Below are positions 14,601-23,230 of a stretch of 64,000 nt of DNA, in pieces. The stretch is taken from positions 39,261-103,260 of the forward strand of contig JAFRRH010000013.1 in assembly GCA_017428215.1 (NCBI GenBank), written 5' to 3'. The position numbers and the translations under genes are program-made. The notes under the pieces are model-generated. The model had not been told where the DNA came from. It searched no databases and saw nothing but the letters and a program-made list of their open reading frames with translations. Position 1 is the stretch's first letter. Every line of letters starts with the position of its first letter. The stretch is from Selenomonadaceae bacterium (GTDB lineage Bacteria; Bacillota; Negativicutes; Selenomonadales; Selenomonadaceae).

Positions 14601-16047
14601 TTAGGTGTTTGCGTTTCTTGAACGGAAGAAATAATATCCCATAATCGTCCAAATCAGCAGGAAGAAATAAGATTCTTTACCTAGAGAAATGTTGAAGTAC
14701 GGAATAGGAACCAACAACAAAATTGCGAATAAAATCGAGAACGCGAAATCCAAAAGCCCCGTGATTTTAATTGCAGTGTCGCCATTGTCTTTTGCGTATC
14801 TGTAGGCAACAAGCGAGGTGTAACCATAACCGACGGCTGCACCCAGAGACGCCATATCTACAATCCAACCCAAAACAGTACGCCCCATGAACGGAGCAAT
14901 AACGGATACAGCTAAAATAAACAGGATTGCATTACGCGGAGTTTTATATTTGCTGTGCAGTTTGCTGAAGAGTTTGGGAAGAACTTCATCTCTCGACATC
15001 GCGAAGAGTAAACGGCTGGTTGCCATATAAAAGCCAAGCAAACCAGAGAGAATTGCCGCTATAACCGCCGTGCTCAAAAGGAACAAGCCAACTTCGCCTA
15101 AAAGTAAATACGTCGAATAGAAAGTCGGCAACGTCATCAAGCCTTCAGCGGTCTTTGAGGCGGCTATGTAATCTACCCAGCTCGTGAAACCTTCGGGCAG
15201 AATTGAGATTGTTATCATGTTCAAAGCGACGTAAGCGAGGGAACCAAAGACGATTGCTACTACCATTATGAACAAACTCTTTGCCGGTGAGAAATTAAAT
15301 TCTTCTGCGGCTTGCGGTATCGTGTCGAAGCCGACGAAAGCCCAAGGCGATATTGCTAAAATGGCGAGGATAGCGACGACGTGATTTTCTACGTTCGGCG
15401 GAAAACCCGGAGAGAAATTTACTAACGACGCTTGAGGATTCGTGAGTGCCGCAAAGGAAACGGCGGCGATACCTCCGACGAGTAGCAGGACTAAGAGCGT
15501 TTGAAATTTTCCGGTAATGCTTACGCCTCTTATGTTCAGCCACGCGAAAAGGAAAAGAGCCGCTAACGCCAGCATTACTTCGCCCATGTAGACATCATAG
15601 CCGAAAACTTGGTAATGGAAACCGAATTGGAATGAAAAAACGTCGTGCAAGACAGTTCGGAAAATTAAAGCCAGAGCCGGTCGCATTGAGAGGAACGATT
15701 GACAGATAGCACAGAGCCAAAAACCACGAGCAGATAAAAGCATTTTTTCTGCCAAATATGGCGTTAACATATATAAATTCGCCGCCAGCAACGGGATAAC
15801 GCTTTATCATGTAGTAGTAGTTGGTTGCAATTATAATCAAAATGATTGTCGCCGCAATCATAGCGAGTGCCATACCCAGAGGACCCGCTTTAACCAAAAA
15901 GATTTCGCCGGGCATGATAAAAGCACCCCAACCGATTATGCAACCCAATGCCAATGCCCAAACGTTTAACGGCGACAATTTCTTTTGCAATGCCTCTTCT
16001 GGCAAAGCAGATGCAATTCCTGATAAATTATTTTGAACTACAGACAA
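14601..16047 (-). pseudogene. APC-family amino acid permease, frameshifted
   Basis: Read together, two frames give one permease of about 480 residues. The first frame (from TTG 16047, AGGAGG eight bases upstream) covers the first helices, with GCIIGWGAFIMPGEIF, and ends in a nonsense tail. The second frame continues from ALALIFRTVLHDVF to the C terminus. Removing one base of the CC at 15677-15678 restores a continuous reading (NATALALIFR). The family exchanges amino acids or polyamines. This may be a true recent pseudogene or a sequencing error, since all else, including a strong promoter, is intact. Confidence 0.85.
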
Positions 16048-16104
16048 AATGAATACCTCCTTAAAATTTACAAATTTATCTGTGCTGTGGTAAAAACGGT
16101 TGTC

Positions 16105-16133
16105 ATTATACGGAAATAAATTATCTATTGCAA
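16105..16133 (-). promoter_or_regulatory. Promoter of the permease gene
   Basis: Minus strand TTGCAA (16133-16128), 17 bases, TATAAT (16110-16105), giving a leader of about 50 bases. Confidence 0.8.
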
Positions 16134-16158
16134 ATGTTTAAGTAAAATTGTTAAAAAC

Positions 16159-17934
16159 TCATTGTGATTGCGCGTCGAAAAATTCTTTCAGCGCGAGGGC
16201 GGCGGCTTTTGTCATGCCCGGTACGTCTGCAAGTTCTTCGACCGTAGCAGATTTTATTTTGGCTAGCGTCTTGAATTTTTTAAAGAGTTCAGTGCGCCGT
16301 TTAGTTCCAATACCAGCTACGTTGTCGAGTTCGGATTTTAAGTTGCGTTTACGTCTAAGTTTTCTATGATAAGTTATGGCGAAACGGTGAGCCTCGTCGC
16401 GAATTCGTTGCATGAGCTTAAGAGCTTGGCTATCACGCGGCAATTCGACGGGTATTGAAGATCCTTCGACAAAAATCAATTCAAATTGTTTAGCTAAGCC
16501 GACGACGGGAACTTGATGACCTGCGCCGCGAATTATTTCCAGCGCGGAACTTAATTGCCCTAAACCGCCGTCAATGACGATTAAGTCGGGCAAGTTATCA
16601 GTTGCTCCATAGCGGCGGCTCGTGACTTCGCGCATTGATAAAAAATCATCGGGCTTGCCTTCCGTAGAACGAATTTTAAAGCGGCGGTAACTTTTTTTAT
16701 CGGGTGCACCATCCTCGAACACGACCATTGACGCTACAGTTTCCGCGCCCTGTATGTGCGATATATCGAAACATTCCATACGACGCGGCAGTTGCGGAAG
16801 TTTTAAAAATTTTTTCAGCTCCTCGACTGCCCCTAAGGTTTGAGCGTTTTTTAATTGTTGCCGCGCAGATTCTTCTGCCAAAAATTTTTCCGCGTTTTGG
16901 TTAGCCATTTCCACCAATGAACGTTTAACACCGCGTTTAGGTTCGATTAACTTCACGCCGAGCCATTCACTTAAAATTTTTAAATCATCTTCCGCTAAAA
17001 TTGTCGGTAATAAAATTTCTGTGGCTACAATTTGCGACCGCGAATAATATTGCTTGATAAATTCCGTGACGGCTTGCGCGTCTGATTCGTCAACTGCTCC
17101 GTTTAATAAAAAATTTTCACGCCCCGTAACTTTACCGTCTCTGATGAAAAAAATCTGCACGCAAGTTTCATTTTCGAGCCGAGCCAAACCAATCGCGTCA
17201 ACGTCGCCGGTATCAGTGACGATTTTTTGTTTTTCCGTGACTTTCTTTATTGCCGACAAAATATCTCTAAATCGTGCCGCCTGCTCAAAGTTTAAAGATT
17301 CTGCCGCCTCGTTCATCTGCGCGGCAAGTTCGCGTTCAATCTGCGTAGTGCGTCCCTCTAAAAATTTTTCGGCGGCGTGGACAAATTGCATATAATCTTC
17401 GCGGGAAATTTTATTTGCACAGGGCGCGAGGCAACGTTTGATATGAAACTCCAGACACGGACGCTTAGCAAAAGTTTTGCACGTCCTTAGCGGAAAAATT
17501 TTTCTAAGCAAGGCGAGAGTTTCTTTGACAGCAAGCCCGCTCGTATAAGGTCCAAAATAACGCGAGCCGTCATGAATAATTCGCCGCGTCAAAATAATTC
17601 GCGGGAAATCTTCAGCAGTTACACGCAAGTAAGGATAACTCTTGTCGTCTTTCAAGCTGATATTGTAGCGCGGGCGGTGTTTTTTTATCAAATTGCATTC
17701 CAAAATCAAAGCTTCTACTTCCGTTGCGGTGATAATTGTTTCAAAGTCGGTGATTTTGGCAACCATAGCTTTAACTTTCGCGCTGTGATTTTTTCCGGCT
17801 TGAAAATACTGACGAACGCGATTTTTCAGCACGCGAGCCTTGCCGACGTAAATAATTTTGCCGCGAGCGTCTTTCATTACGTAAACGCCTGGTTTATCGG
17901 GCAATCTTTTAAGTTTTTCTTGAAGAATATCCAT
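16159..17934 (-). CDS. uvrC: UvrABC excinuclease subunit C
   Basis: 591 residues, normal length. It makes both incisions around damaged DNA held by UvrB. The N-terminal GIY-YIG nuclease is seen in PGVYVMKDARGKIIYVGKA. A UvrB-interacting UVR motif lies near residues 200-235. The C-terminal RNase H-like endonuclease domain has CFDISHIQG and DGGLGQLSSA, followed by a helix-hairpin-helix pair (VAGIGTKRRTELFKKF, ADVPGMTKAAALAL). The ATG has a weak ribosome-binding site. No uvrB lies nearby. Confidence 0.95.
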   Translation of the reverse strand: MDILQEKLKRLPDKPGVYVMKDARGKIIYVGKARVLKNRVRQYFQAGKNHSAKVKAMVAKITDFETIITATEVEALILECNLIKKHRPRYNISLKDDKSYPYLRVTAEDFPRIILTRRIIHDGSRYFGPYTSGLAVKETLALLRKIFPLRTCKTFAKRPCLEFHIKRCLAPCANKISREDYMQFVHAAEKFLEGRTTQIERELAAQMNEAAESLNFEQAARFRDILSAIKKVTEKQKIVTDTGDVDAIGLARLENETCVQIFFIRDGKVTGRENFLLNGAVDESDAQAVTEFIKQYYSRSQIVATEILLPTILAEDDLKILSEWLGVKLIEPKRGVKRSLVEMANQNAEKFLAEESARQQLKNAQTLGAVEELKKFLKLPQLPRRMECFDISHIQGAETVASMVVFEDGAPDKKSYRRFKIRSTEGKPDDFLSMREVTSRRYGATDNLPDLIVIDGGLGQLSSALEIIRGAGHQVPVVGLAKQFELIFVEGSSIPVELPRDSQALKLMQRIRDEAHRFAITYHRKLRRKRNLKSELDNVAGIGTKRRTELFKKFKTLAKIKSATVEELADVPGMTKAAALALKEFFDAQSQ

Positions 17935-17957
17935 TGTTAATCCTTTCCAAAGTTTGC

Positions 17958-17986
17958 TTGAAAAATTTATGAGTGTATGATATATT
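17958..17986 (+). promoter_or_regulatory. Promoter of small peptide C
   Basis: TTGAAA (17958-17963), 17 bases, TATATT (17981-17986). The leader that follows contains CTCCTCT, able to pair with AGAGGGGG over the ribosome-binding site, with loop TGCATG. Confidence 0.65.
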
Positions 17987-18040
17987 TAACGCGGTAGTTC
18001 GGTGAGTCGGCTCTCCTCTTGCATGAGAGGGGGTGATGTC

Positions 18041-18118
18041 ATGGATAAATTTGATTGGTTGATGCTCGTGCTCAGCTTGATTCAAACTATCGTGGCATTG
18101 CTCACGTTCCTGAAGTAA
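18041..18118 (+). CDS. Small hydrophobic peptide C, holin-like toxin candidate
   Basis: 25 residues starting MDKFDWLMLVLSLIQTIVAL and ending LTFLK: a short acidic start, one transmembrane helix and a lysine end. This is the layout of the small 'putative holin-like toxins' of Firmicutes. GGGGGTG lies upstream of the ATG at 18041 and is covered by a strong hairpin, as in type I toxins where the ribosome-binding site is hidden. Two minus-strand RNA genes point towards it. Unlike peptides A and B, no repeat of its start region is found in those RNAs, so any antisense contact would be at the 3' ends. Confidence 0.6.
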   Translation: MDKFDWLMLVLSLIQTIVALLTFLK

Positions 18119-18128
18119 TTTAGGCACG

Positions 18129-18235
18129 AAAAAAGCCGCATCTGCGGACGCGACCTTCTTCAAATAGCTATTGACTAACAAGAGAAGGCGTCGACGATCC
18201 CACACCGACTACCTTTAAAATTGCCTTCTTCAAAC
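18129..18235 (-). ncRNA. Small RNA gene 1, tandem pair
   Basis: Promoter on the minus strand: TTGAAA (18270-18265), 17 bases, TATGAT (18247-18242). The transcript of about 107 nt ends in a clear terminator, CCGCAGATGCGG then six T. Inside, AGAAGGC pairs with GCCTTCT. It converges with the peptide C mRNA, whose own terminator is not evident, so the 3' ends may overlap as in TxpA/RatA or BsrG/SR4. Confidence 0.65.
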
Positions 18236-18241
18236 ACAAAA

Positions 18242-18270
18242 ATCATATCACACGCAGAAAAATTTTTCAA
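18242..18270 (-). promoter_or_regulatory. Promoter of small RNA 1
   Basis: TTGAAA-N17-TATGAT on the minus strand, ten bases downstream of the small RNA 2 terminator. Confidence 0.7.
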
Positions 18271-18279
18271 GCCTTAGCG

Positions 18280-18384
18280 AAAAAAGCCGCATCTGCGGAC
18301 GCGACCTTCTTCACCAGTTTTTTTACTAACAAGAAAAGGTATCGACGTTCCACCACCGACTACCTTTAAAATTACCTTCTTGAC
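18280..18384 (-). ncRNA. Small RNA gene 2, tandem pair
   Basis: A diverged direct repeat of small RNA 1 with a period of 151 bases. Promoter TTGACA (18419-18414), 17 bases, TAAATT (18396-18391). The terminator hairpin is identical to that of copy 1. The main stem is AAGGTA with TACCTT, where copy 1 has AAGGC with GCCTT, a compensating change. Both share the internal GGTAGTCGGTG. Homology to a known RNA family was not recognised. Confidence 0.65.
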
Positions 18385-18390
18385 AGGAAA

Positions 18391-18419
18391 AATTTATCAC
18401 ATGCAAAATAAATTGTCAA
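18391..18419 (-). promoter_or_regulatory. Promoter of small RNA 2
   Basis: TTGACA-N17-TAAATT on the minus strand, back to back with the rnhA leader. Confidence 0.7.
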
Positions 18420-18444
18420 TGTTGCTTTTATAGGAGGTGTATCA

Positions 18445-18951
18445 GTGATTAAAATTTATACGGACGGTTCGTGTTTAGGCAATCCTGGCGCGGGCGGCTG
18501 GGCGGCAGTCATTGTAGATGAACAAAATCACCGCGAAGAAATTTTTGGCGGCGAAGAGCATACGACGAATAATCGAATGGAACTTACAGCGGCAATTCAA
18601 GCATTGGAAAAAATTTCTGCGGGCGTAGGGGCTGAACTTTTTACTGACAGCAATTATTTAAAAAATGCCTTCACAAACGGCTGGCTTGTCAAGTGGAAAC
18701 GTAACGGCTGGCGAACTGCGACGGGCAGTCACGTGCTCAATAAAGATTTATGGCAAAAGCTTGACGAATTAATTTCAACACGCGACGTTAAATTTAACTG
18801 GGTAAAAGGTCATGCGGGAAATTTTTTTAACGAACGTTGCGACGCACTTGCGCGAACGACTGCAGAAAAATTTAAGCGTGGCGAGTTTAAAAAACCGATT
18901 AAACAGGAAAAAAGTATTGCGCCAGTTCAGTTAAGTTTATTTGACAGATGA
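18445..18951 (+). CDS. rnhA: Ribonuclease HI
   Basis: 168 residues from GTG 18445, which has GGAGGTG nine bases upstream. It cuts RNA in RNA-DNA hybrids. The four catalytic acids are present: D7 (YTDGSCLGNPG), E46 (NNRMELTAA), D68 (LFTDSNYL) and D133 (ERCDALAR), with the assisting H123 in KGHAGN. The C-terminal tail of about 25 residues is basic and then hydrophobic and not part of the core fold. It stands alone between the small RNAs and rpmB. Confidence 0.95.
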   Translation: MIKIYTDGSCLGNPGAGGWAAVIVDEQNHREEIFGGEEHTTNNRMELTAAIQALEKISAGVGAELFTDSNYLKNAFTNGWLVKWKRNGWRTATGSHVLNKDLWQKLDELISTRDVKFNWVKGHAGNFFNERCDALARTTAEKFKRGEFKKPIKQEKSIAPVQLSLFDR

Positions 18952-18968
18952 TTTTTTTTATATATAAC

Positions 18969-18997
18969 TTGCGCCGTAAAATTTTCTGTGCTAAAAT
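18969..18997 (+). promoter_or_regulatory. Promoter of rpmB
   Basis: TTGCGC (18969-18974), 17 bases, TAAAAT (18992-18997), then a short leader with GAGG eight bases before the ATG. Confidence 0.7.
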
Positions 18998-19030
18998 GCG
19001 CGTGTCTTTTTTAGAGAAGAGGTGATTCAC

Positions 19031-19222
19031 ATGTCTGCTTACTGCGAAATTTGTCAAAAAGGTGCAATGTCTGGAATGAACGTGAGCCACTCGCACTTAA
19101 AGACTAAACGCAAATGGAAGCCGAATATTCAGCGCGTGCGTGCTGTCGTCAACGGCGAAATTAAGCGCGTCAATGTTTGTACTCGTTGCCTGCGCTCCGG
19201 TAAAATTCAACGCGCAATCTAA
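19031..19222 (+). CDS. rpmB: Ribosomal protein bL28
   Basis: 63 residues from ATG 19031, chosen because GAGG lies eight bases upstream. Large-subunit protein. It is the zinc-binding form: CEIC near the start and CTRC near the end supply four cysteines. SHSHLKTKRKWKPNIQ is the family signature. It has its own promoter and is followed by a terminator, so it is monocistronic. Confidence 0.96.
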   Translation: MSAYCEICQKGAMSGMNVSHSHLKTKRKWKPNIQRVRAVVNGEIKRVNVCTRCLRSGKIQRAI

Positions 19223-19237
19223 TTTGAATTAAAAGCT

Positions 19238-19268
19238 AAAAGCCCCCTCCGCATGAAGGGGGCTTTAA
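19238..19268 (+). terminator. Terminator after rpmB
   Basis: AAAGCCCCCT and AGGGGGCTTT pair perfectly across a short loop. Confidence 0.85.
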
Positions 19269-19278
19269 ACTGTAAACA

Positions 19279-19313
19279 GAAAGCACCTGTCATTTTTTGG
19301 GAGGTGCTTTTTA
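19279..19313. terminator. Second terminator, facing the yqgF-like gene
   Basis: AAGCACCT and AGGTGCTT pair across a loop with a T run. It lies between converging genes and may act for either strand. Confidence 0.65.
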
Positions 19314-19327
19314 CGTCCAAAAAATAA

Positions 19328-19711
19328 TCAAATATTTAAGAATCTCTTGACCAAAATTTCTGCAACAATGGTGTCGACAGGTTCGGGCGGAACTTGCATT
19401 GATGTCGGCAAAAATTTTCGCCAACCCTGCGGAGGATTTTTTTTCCAATACTCGCGCCGTGCCTCTTCTGTCGTGTGCTTTTCGTCAACAAGCTGAAACG
19501 TTAAGCCCGCCGCTGAAACTTTTTTAGCCGCAGCTTTATGTGTGGTTCCGTCGCCCAAAATCACCGACTCTATCTGAAATTCCGACGCCAAATTTTTTAT
19601 CACGCTGTCAAGTTCCTCTGTCGGTACGACGCGCTGAAATTTTATCTCGCCCGCCGCCGTCAAGACAGCCACTCCGCACTTGTCGCGTCCGGGGTCTATT
19701 CCCATGAACAT
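19328..19711 (-). CDS. YqgF/RuvX-like RNase H-fold protein
   Basis: 127 residues. The start MFMGIDPGRDKCGVAVL is the first strand and catalytic Asp of the YqgF/RuvC-like RNase H fold. ESVILGDGTTHK and VDEKHTTEEAR give the second and third motif regions, and PPEPVDTIVAEIL the last acidic position. The family matures 16S rRNA ends or resolves junctions. This is a short, diverged member and not the canonical ruvX. It overlaps the DUF3084 gene stop (TAATG), so the two are coupled. Confidence 0.75.
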   Translation of the reverse strand: MFMGIDPGRDKCGVAVLTAAGEIKFQRVVPTEELDSVIKNLASEFQIESVILGDGTTHKAAAKKVSAAGLTFQLVDEKHTTEEARREYWKKNPPQGWRKFLPTSMQVPPEPVDTIVAEILVKRFLNI

Positions 19712-20949
19712 TATTTTTGCTCCAATTTTATATTTAGTCTTAAAGGTCCATTTGAATCGGTTTCCTCGCGGGCTGTCGCCGTCAGCTGAATTTTACCCTT
19801 TGCGTCCAGCAACGAATTAAGAACGTCATAAAGTTGCGTGCCCTCCATGCGTCCAACACTGCCCGTTAATGGATCGCTTAAAATTCCCCTCTCGACCGCG
19901 ATTTGATTTATCTCTGTAAAAAAGTCTTCCAAAACCATTTCAGGCTCTACACCCTCGCCCAGTTCGTATGCTTTGGTAAGAATGATTTCGTTTTTCTTAA
20001 AAATTAATTTGTTCGGATAAAGTTCAAGCTTAGCGCGAACCGGCTCGCCGCGAACTAAATTGCCCGCCGCAGAAATTCTTAAAACCATGTCTCCGCCGCT
20101 CGCCTCAATCTCAGAAATAACGCGTTGCAGTTCCGGTTGATAAATCCAAACAGAATTATCCTCATCGCCGCCAAAACGTTCAGTTAAAATTTGCGTCGCA
20201 CGAGCGGCAAGCGCATTTATCTCGTTAGAAATTTCTTCGGCAGTCTGTCCGCCCTTTATAATGCCGCTCGCTAAAATTTCGCCGGCACGCAAGGTTATAT
20301 CGCCTTCGCGAATTGCAATTATTCCCTCGCGCAGACGATTATTGCGCTCCTCAAGCTCGCTGTTATCGGCAGAAAGTTTATCGTTGTCGGAAGAAAGTTT
20401 TTCATTGTCGGCACTAAGTGTAACGTTGAATTCGCCTAACTTTTTATTATCAGCTTCAAGGGTGGCGTTCGTGCCAGAAAGATTTTCATTCTGCGCGGCA
20501 AGCTCGGAATTAGCCGCCTCAAGTTGTTCGTTGCCTTCTTTTAAACGGTCACTTTCAGCGCGAAGGTCTTCTTGCTCCGATTTGAGCGACAAAATTTCTT
20601 CCTTAGATATGCGCAAATTTTCGTTTGCTCGCTCAAATTCCGTTTGCGCTTTGAAAAGATTTTCCGTCGCCTCGTCCAATTCGGAAAGTGTAGCGTCCAT
20701 AGTTTGTCGCAATTCGTCCATACCGAAAAGTGCCGTGCGAACGTTCTGCGAAATTAAAACCATAAATCCGATTGACAAGCCCGTTATCAAACAACCCGTT
20801 ACGACAGTCACGACCATTGACGTATGACGCGGGCGCAAGCCAAAGATTGAAAGGCGTTTCTTGCCTATTTTAGTCCCCAGCTTGTCGCCGATAAACGCAA
20901 TCGCGCCGCCCGTCACTATCATAACCAAGATTAAATAAATTCCTTCCAA
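19711..20949 (-). CDS. DUF3084 membrane-anchored coiled-coil protein
   Basis: 412 residues. Two N-terminal helices (residues 3-21 and 45-67) flank a cytoplasmic loop with GKKRLSIFGLRPRHTSMV. A long coiled coil runs from about 75 to 205, including repeated Leu/Asn/Glu heptads (LSADNEKLSSDNDKLSADN). A compact C-terminal domain of about 200 residues follows. The family has no known function and is commonly found beside a YqgF-like gene, as here. It follows rel directly, its start touching the rel stop. Confidence 0.85.
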   Translation of the reverse strand: MEGIYLILVMIVTGGAIAFIGDKLGTKIGKKRLSIFGLRPRHTSMVVTVVTGCLITGLSIGFMVLISQNVRTALFGMDELRQTMDATLSELDEATENLFKAQTEFERANENLRISKEEILSLKSEQEDLRAESDRLKEGNEQLEAANSELAAQNENLSGTNATLEADNKKLGEFNVTLSADNEKLSSDNDKLSADNSELEERNNRLREGIIAIREGDITLRAGEILASGIIKGGQTAEEISNEINALAARATQILTERFGGDEDNSVWIYQPELQRVISEIEASGGDMVLRISAAGNLVRGEPVRAKLELYPNKLIFKKNEIILTKAYELGEGVEPEMVLEDFFTEINQIAVERGILSDPLTGSVGRMEGTQLYDVLNSLLDAKGKIQLTATAREETDSNGPLRLNIKLEQK

Positions 20950-23175
20950 TCAATCACCCCCCGCAAGTTTCATCGGGCGCACGACGCTGTAAACATTTTC
21001 GACGCGCCGCAATTTATTCATAAACGTTTCGACCTGCGCGGAGTTGATGACTTCTACACCAAGTTTAACCGTAGAAGTTTTATCGTATTTATTTGGCGCG
21101 GCGTGTATCGAATGCAAGTTAAGTTTCATTTCGGCGGGCACAGCAATTAAATCAGCAAGGACGCCCGTTTTATCCTCGCAAATAATTTCCACGTCAACGG
21201 TATAAAATTTATCGTTTGATTCTTCCCAACTAACCTCAATCATGCGCTCAATTTCAGAGGCACCGTTTAAAATATTCGGGCAGTCTGCTCTGTGAACTGA
21301 AACGCCACGTCCACGAGTTATATAGCCGGAAATTTTGTCGCCTGGAATTGGATTGCAACACCTAGCCAGCCGAACGAAAAAGCCGCTCTCACCTTCGACT
21401 AAAACGCCGTGATCCGATTTTCTCTGATTGCCCCGCGCAGGTTTCTTTTTAATCTCAGCAAGCAACGCAGAAATATCGGGCGACATGTTTTCGGCTATAT
21501 CTTTTTTATGGAGTTCGACAAGCCTTTTTATAATCGAATGCAACGACACTCCGCCGTAACCGAGACCTGCTAATAAATCTTCTTCGTTGGCAATGTTCAT
21601 GCTTTTGGCGACTTGCGTCAGCTGATCTTCTTTAAGCAAATCTTTTGGAACATAGCCAAGCTTTTTAAGTTCAGAATCAATCAGCTCGCGCCCATGAGCA
21701 ATATTTTCCTCGCGATTTTCCCGTTTAAACCACGCACGAATTTTACTGCGCGTATCACTCGACGCCACGATATTTAACCAATCGCGGCTCGGTCCGTTGT
21801 TAGATTTATTTGTAACAACCTCCACGAAGTCGCCATTTTGCAATTTATATTCAAGCGGAACAATGCGCCCGTTAACCTTCGCGCCAACGCAATGATGACC
21901 AACCTCCGTGTGAATTCGATAGGCAAAGTCAATCGGATTAGAACCTTTCGGCAAGACAACCAAATCTTTACCAGGCGTGAAGACAAAAACCTCGTCGCTA
22001 AAAAAATCTAACTTCAACGTCTCAAGATATTCTTTAGGGTCTTTAATTTCCTTTTGCAACTTAGCCATTTGACGGAGCCACGAAATTTTCTGGTCGCGGT
22101 CGGTGTTGGCAGGCTTAGAGGAGCCGCTTTCCTTATACTTCCAATGAGCAGCCACGCCATATTCCGAAATTTTATGCATGGCAAAAGTCCGAATTTGAAT
22201 TTCTAGCGGATAGCCCAACGCCATAACCGTCGTATGCAACGAGCGATAACCATTGCTTTTGGGCATGGCGATATAATCTTTGAAACGTCCTGGAATAGGT
22301 CGCCATTTTGAGTGAATCACGCCCAAAACACTGTAGCAATCTTGAACGTCGTCAACCAAAATTCTAACCGCCGACAAGTCGTAAATCTCGCCAATTTCTT
22401 TGTGGTCGCGTTTCATCTTCTTATAAATACTGTAGAAATGTTTTGCCCGCCCGCTTATCGACGCGTGAATATCTAGCTCGTCAAATTCTTCCTCAATAAG
22501 TCGAACTGCCTCGCTGATATAAATTTGCCGCTCGCGTCGCTTTTGCTTAACGTGCTCCACTAAATCATAATAAACATCCGGCTCCAGATAGCGCAAGCAT
22601 AAATCTTCCAGCTCCCACTTGATATTTGAAATGCCCAGCCGATTTGCTAACGGCGCGTAAAGTTCCATTGTCTCTTTGGCGACACGTTTGCGTTTTTCCT
22701 CCGGCACAAATTTTAACGTCCGCATATTGTGCAAGCGGTCGGCAAGCTTTATCAAAATTACCCGTAAATCTTTTGCCGTCGCGATAATTAATTTTCTATA
22801 AGCCTCGATTTGTTGTTGTTCTTTAGTCTTGAAATAAATTTGTCCGATTTTCGTCACGCCGTCGATTAATAACGTGATTTCCTCGCCGAACATGTCTTTG
22901 ATTTCGGCTAGCGTGAAAAGTGTATCTTCAACAACGTCGTGTAAAATTGCGGCGGCTATCGTCGTGTCGTCCAGTTGCAATTCAGCCAATATCGCCGCGA
23001 CGTTTAGCGGGTGATTTATGTAAGGCTCGCCCGATGCCCGCGTTTGTCCCGCGTGTCCTTCCTTAGCAACCAGATACGCCCGCTCGATTAAATCTAAGTC
23101 CGCGTCGGGTTGATAGCTTTTAACCGTGTCCATTAAAAATTTTATTGTCACGGGTGGTTTGCCCTTATCGTTCAT
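20950..23175 (-). CDS. rel: Bifunctional (p)ppGpp synthetase/hydrolase
   Basis: 741 residues, full length for the Rel family. It makes and degrades the alarmone (p)ppGpp. In order: an HD hydrolase domain with H79-D80 and E83-D84 (ILHDVVEDT), a synthetase domain with GRFKDYIAMPKSNGYRSLHT near 305, a TGS domain (about 390-460), a helical/zinc-finger region with ARCCNPIPGD, and a C-terminal ACT domain (about 665-737). All catalytic and regulatory parts look intact. AAGGAGG precedes the ATG. Confidence 0.96.
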   Translation of the reverse strand: MNDKGKPPVTIKFLMDTVKSYQPDADLDLIERAYLVAKEGHAGQTRASGEPYINHPLNVAAILAELQLDDTTIAAAILHDVVEDTLFTLAEIKDMFGEEITLLIDGVTKIGQIYFKTKEQQQIEAYRKLIIATAKDLRVILIKLADRLHNMRTLKFVPEEKRKRVAKETMELYAPLANRLGISNIKWELEDLCLRYLEPDVYYDLVEHVKQKRRERQIYISEAVRLIEEEFDELDIHASISGRAKHFYSIYKKMKRDHKEIGEIYDLSAVRILVDDVQDCYSVLGVIHSKWRPIPGRFKDYIAMPKSNGYRSLHTTVMALGYPLEIQIRTFAMHKISEYGVAAHWKYKESGSSKPANTDRDQKISWLRQMAKLQKEIKDPKEYLETLKLDFFSDEVFVFTPGKDLVVLPKGSNPIDFAYRIHTEVGHHCVGAKVNGRIVPLEYKLQNGDFVEVVTNKSNNGPSRDWLNIVASSDTRSKIRAWFKRENREENIAHGRELIDSELKKLGYVPKDLLKEDQLTQVAKSMNIANEEDLLAGLGYGGVSLHSIIKRLVELHKKDIAENMSPDISALLAEIKKKPARGNQRKSDHGVLVEGESGFFVRLARCCNPIPGDKISGYITRGRGVSVHRADCPNILNGASEIERMIEVSWEESNDKFYTVDVEIICEDKTGVLADLIAVPAEMKLNLHSIHAAPNKYDKTSTVKLGVEVINSAQVETFMNKLRRVENVYSVVRPMKLAGGD

Positions 23176-23230
23176 GGTTTATTGCCCCTCCTTTCCGGAG
23201 CATGTCAGTAAAAATTAAACTTTTTATTCC

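Noticed and set aside
20261..20827. 188-codon plus-strand frame
   Set aside because: Low-complexity Ser/Leu shadow of the DUF3084 coiled coil on the other strand; no ribosome-binding site.
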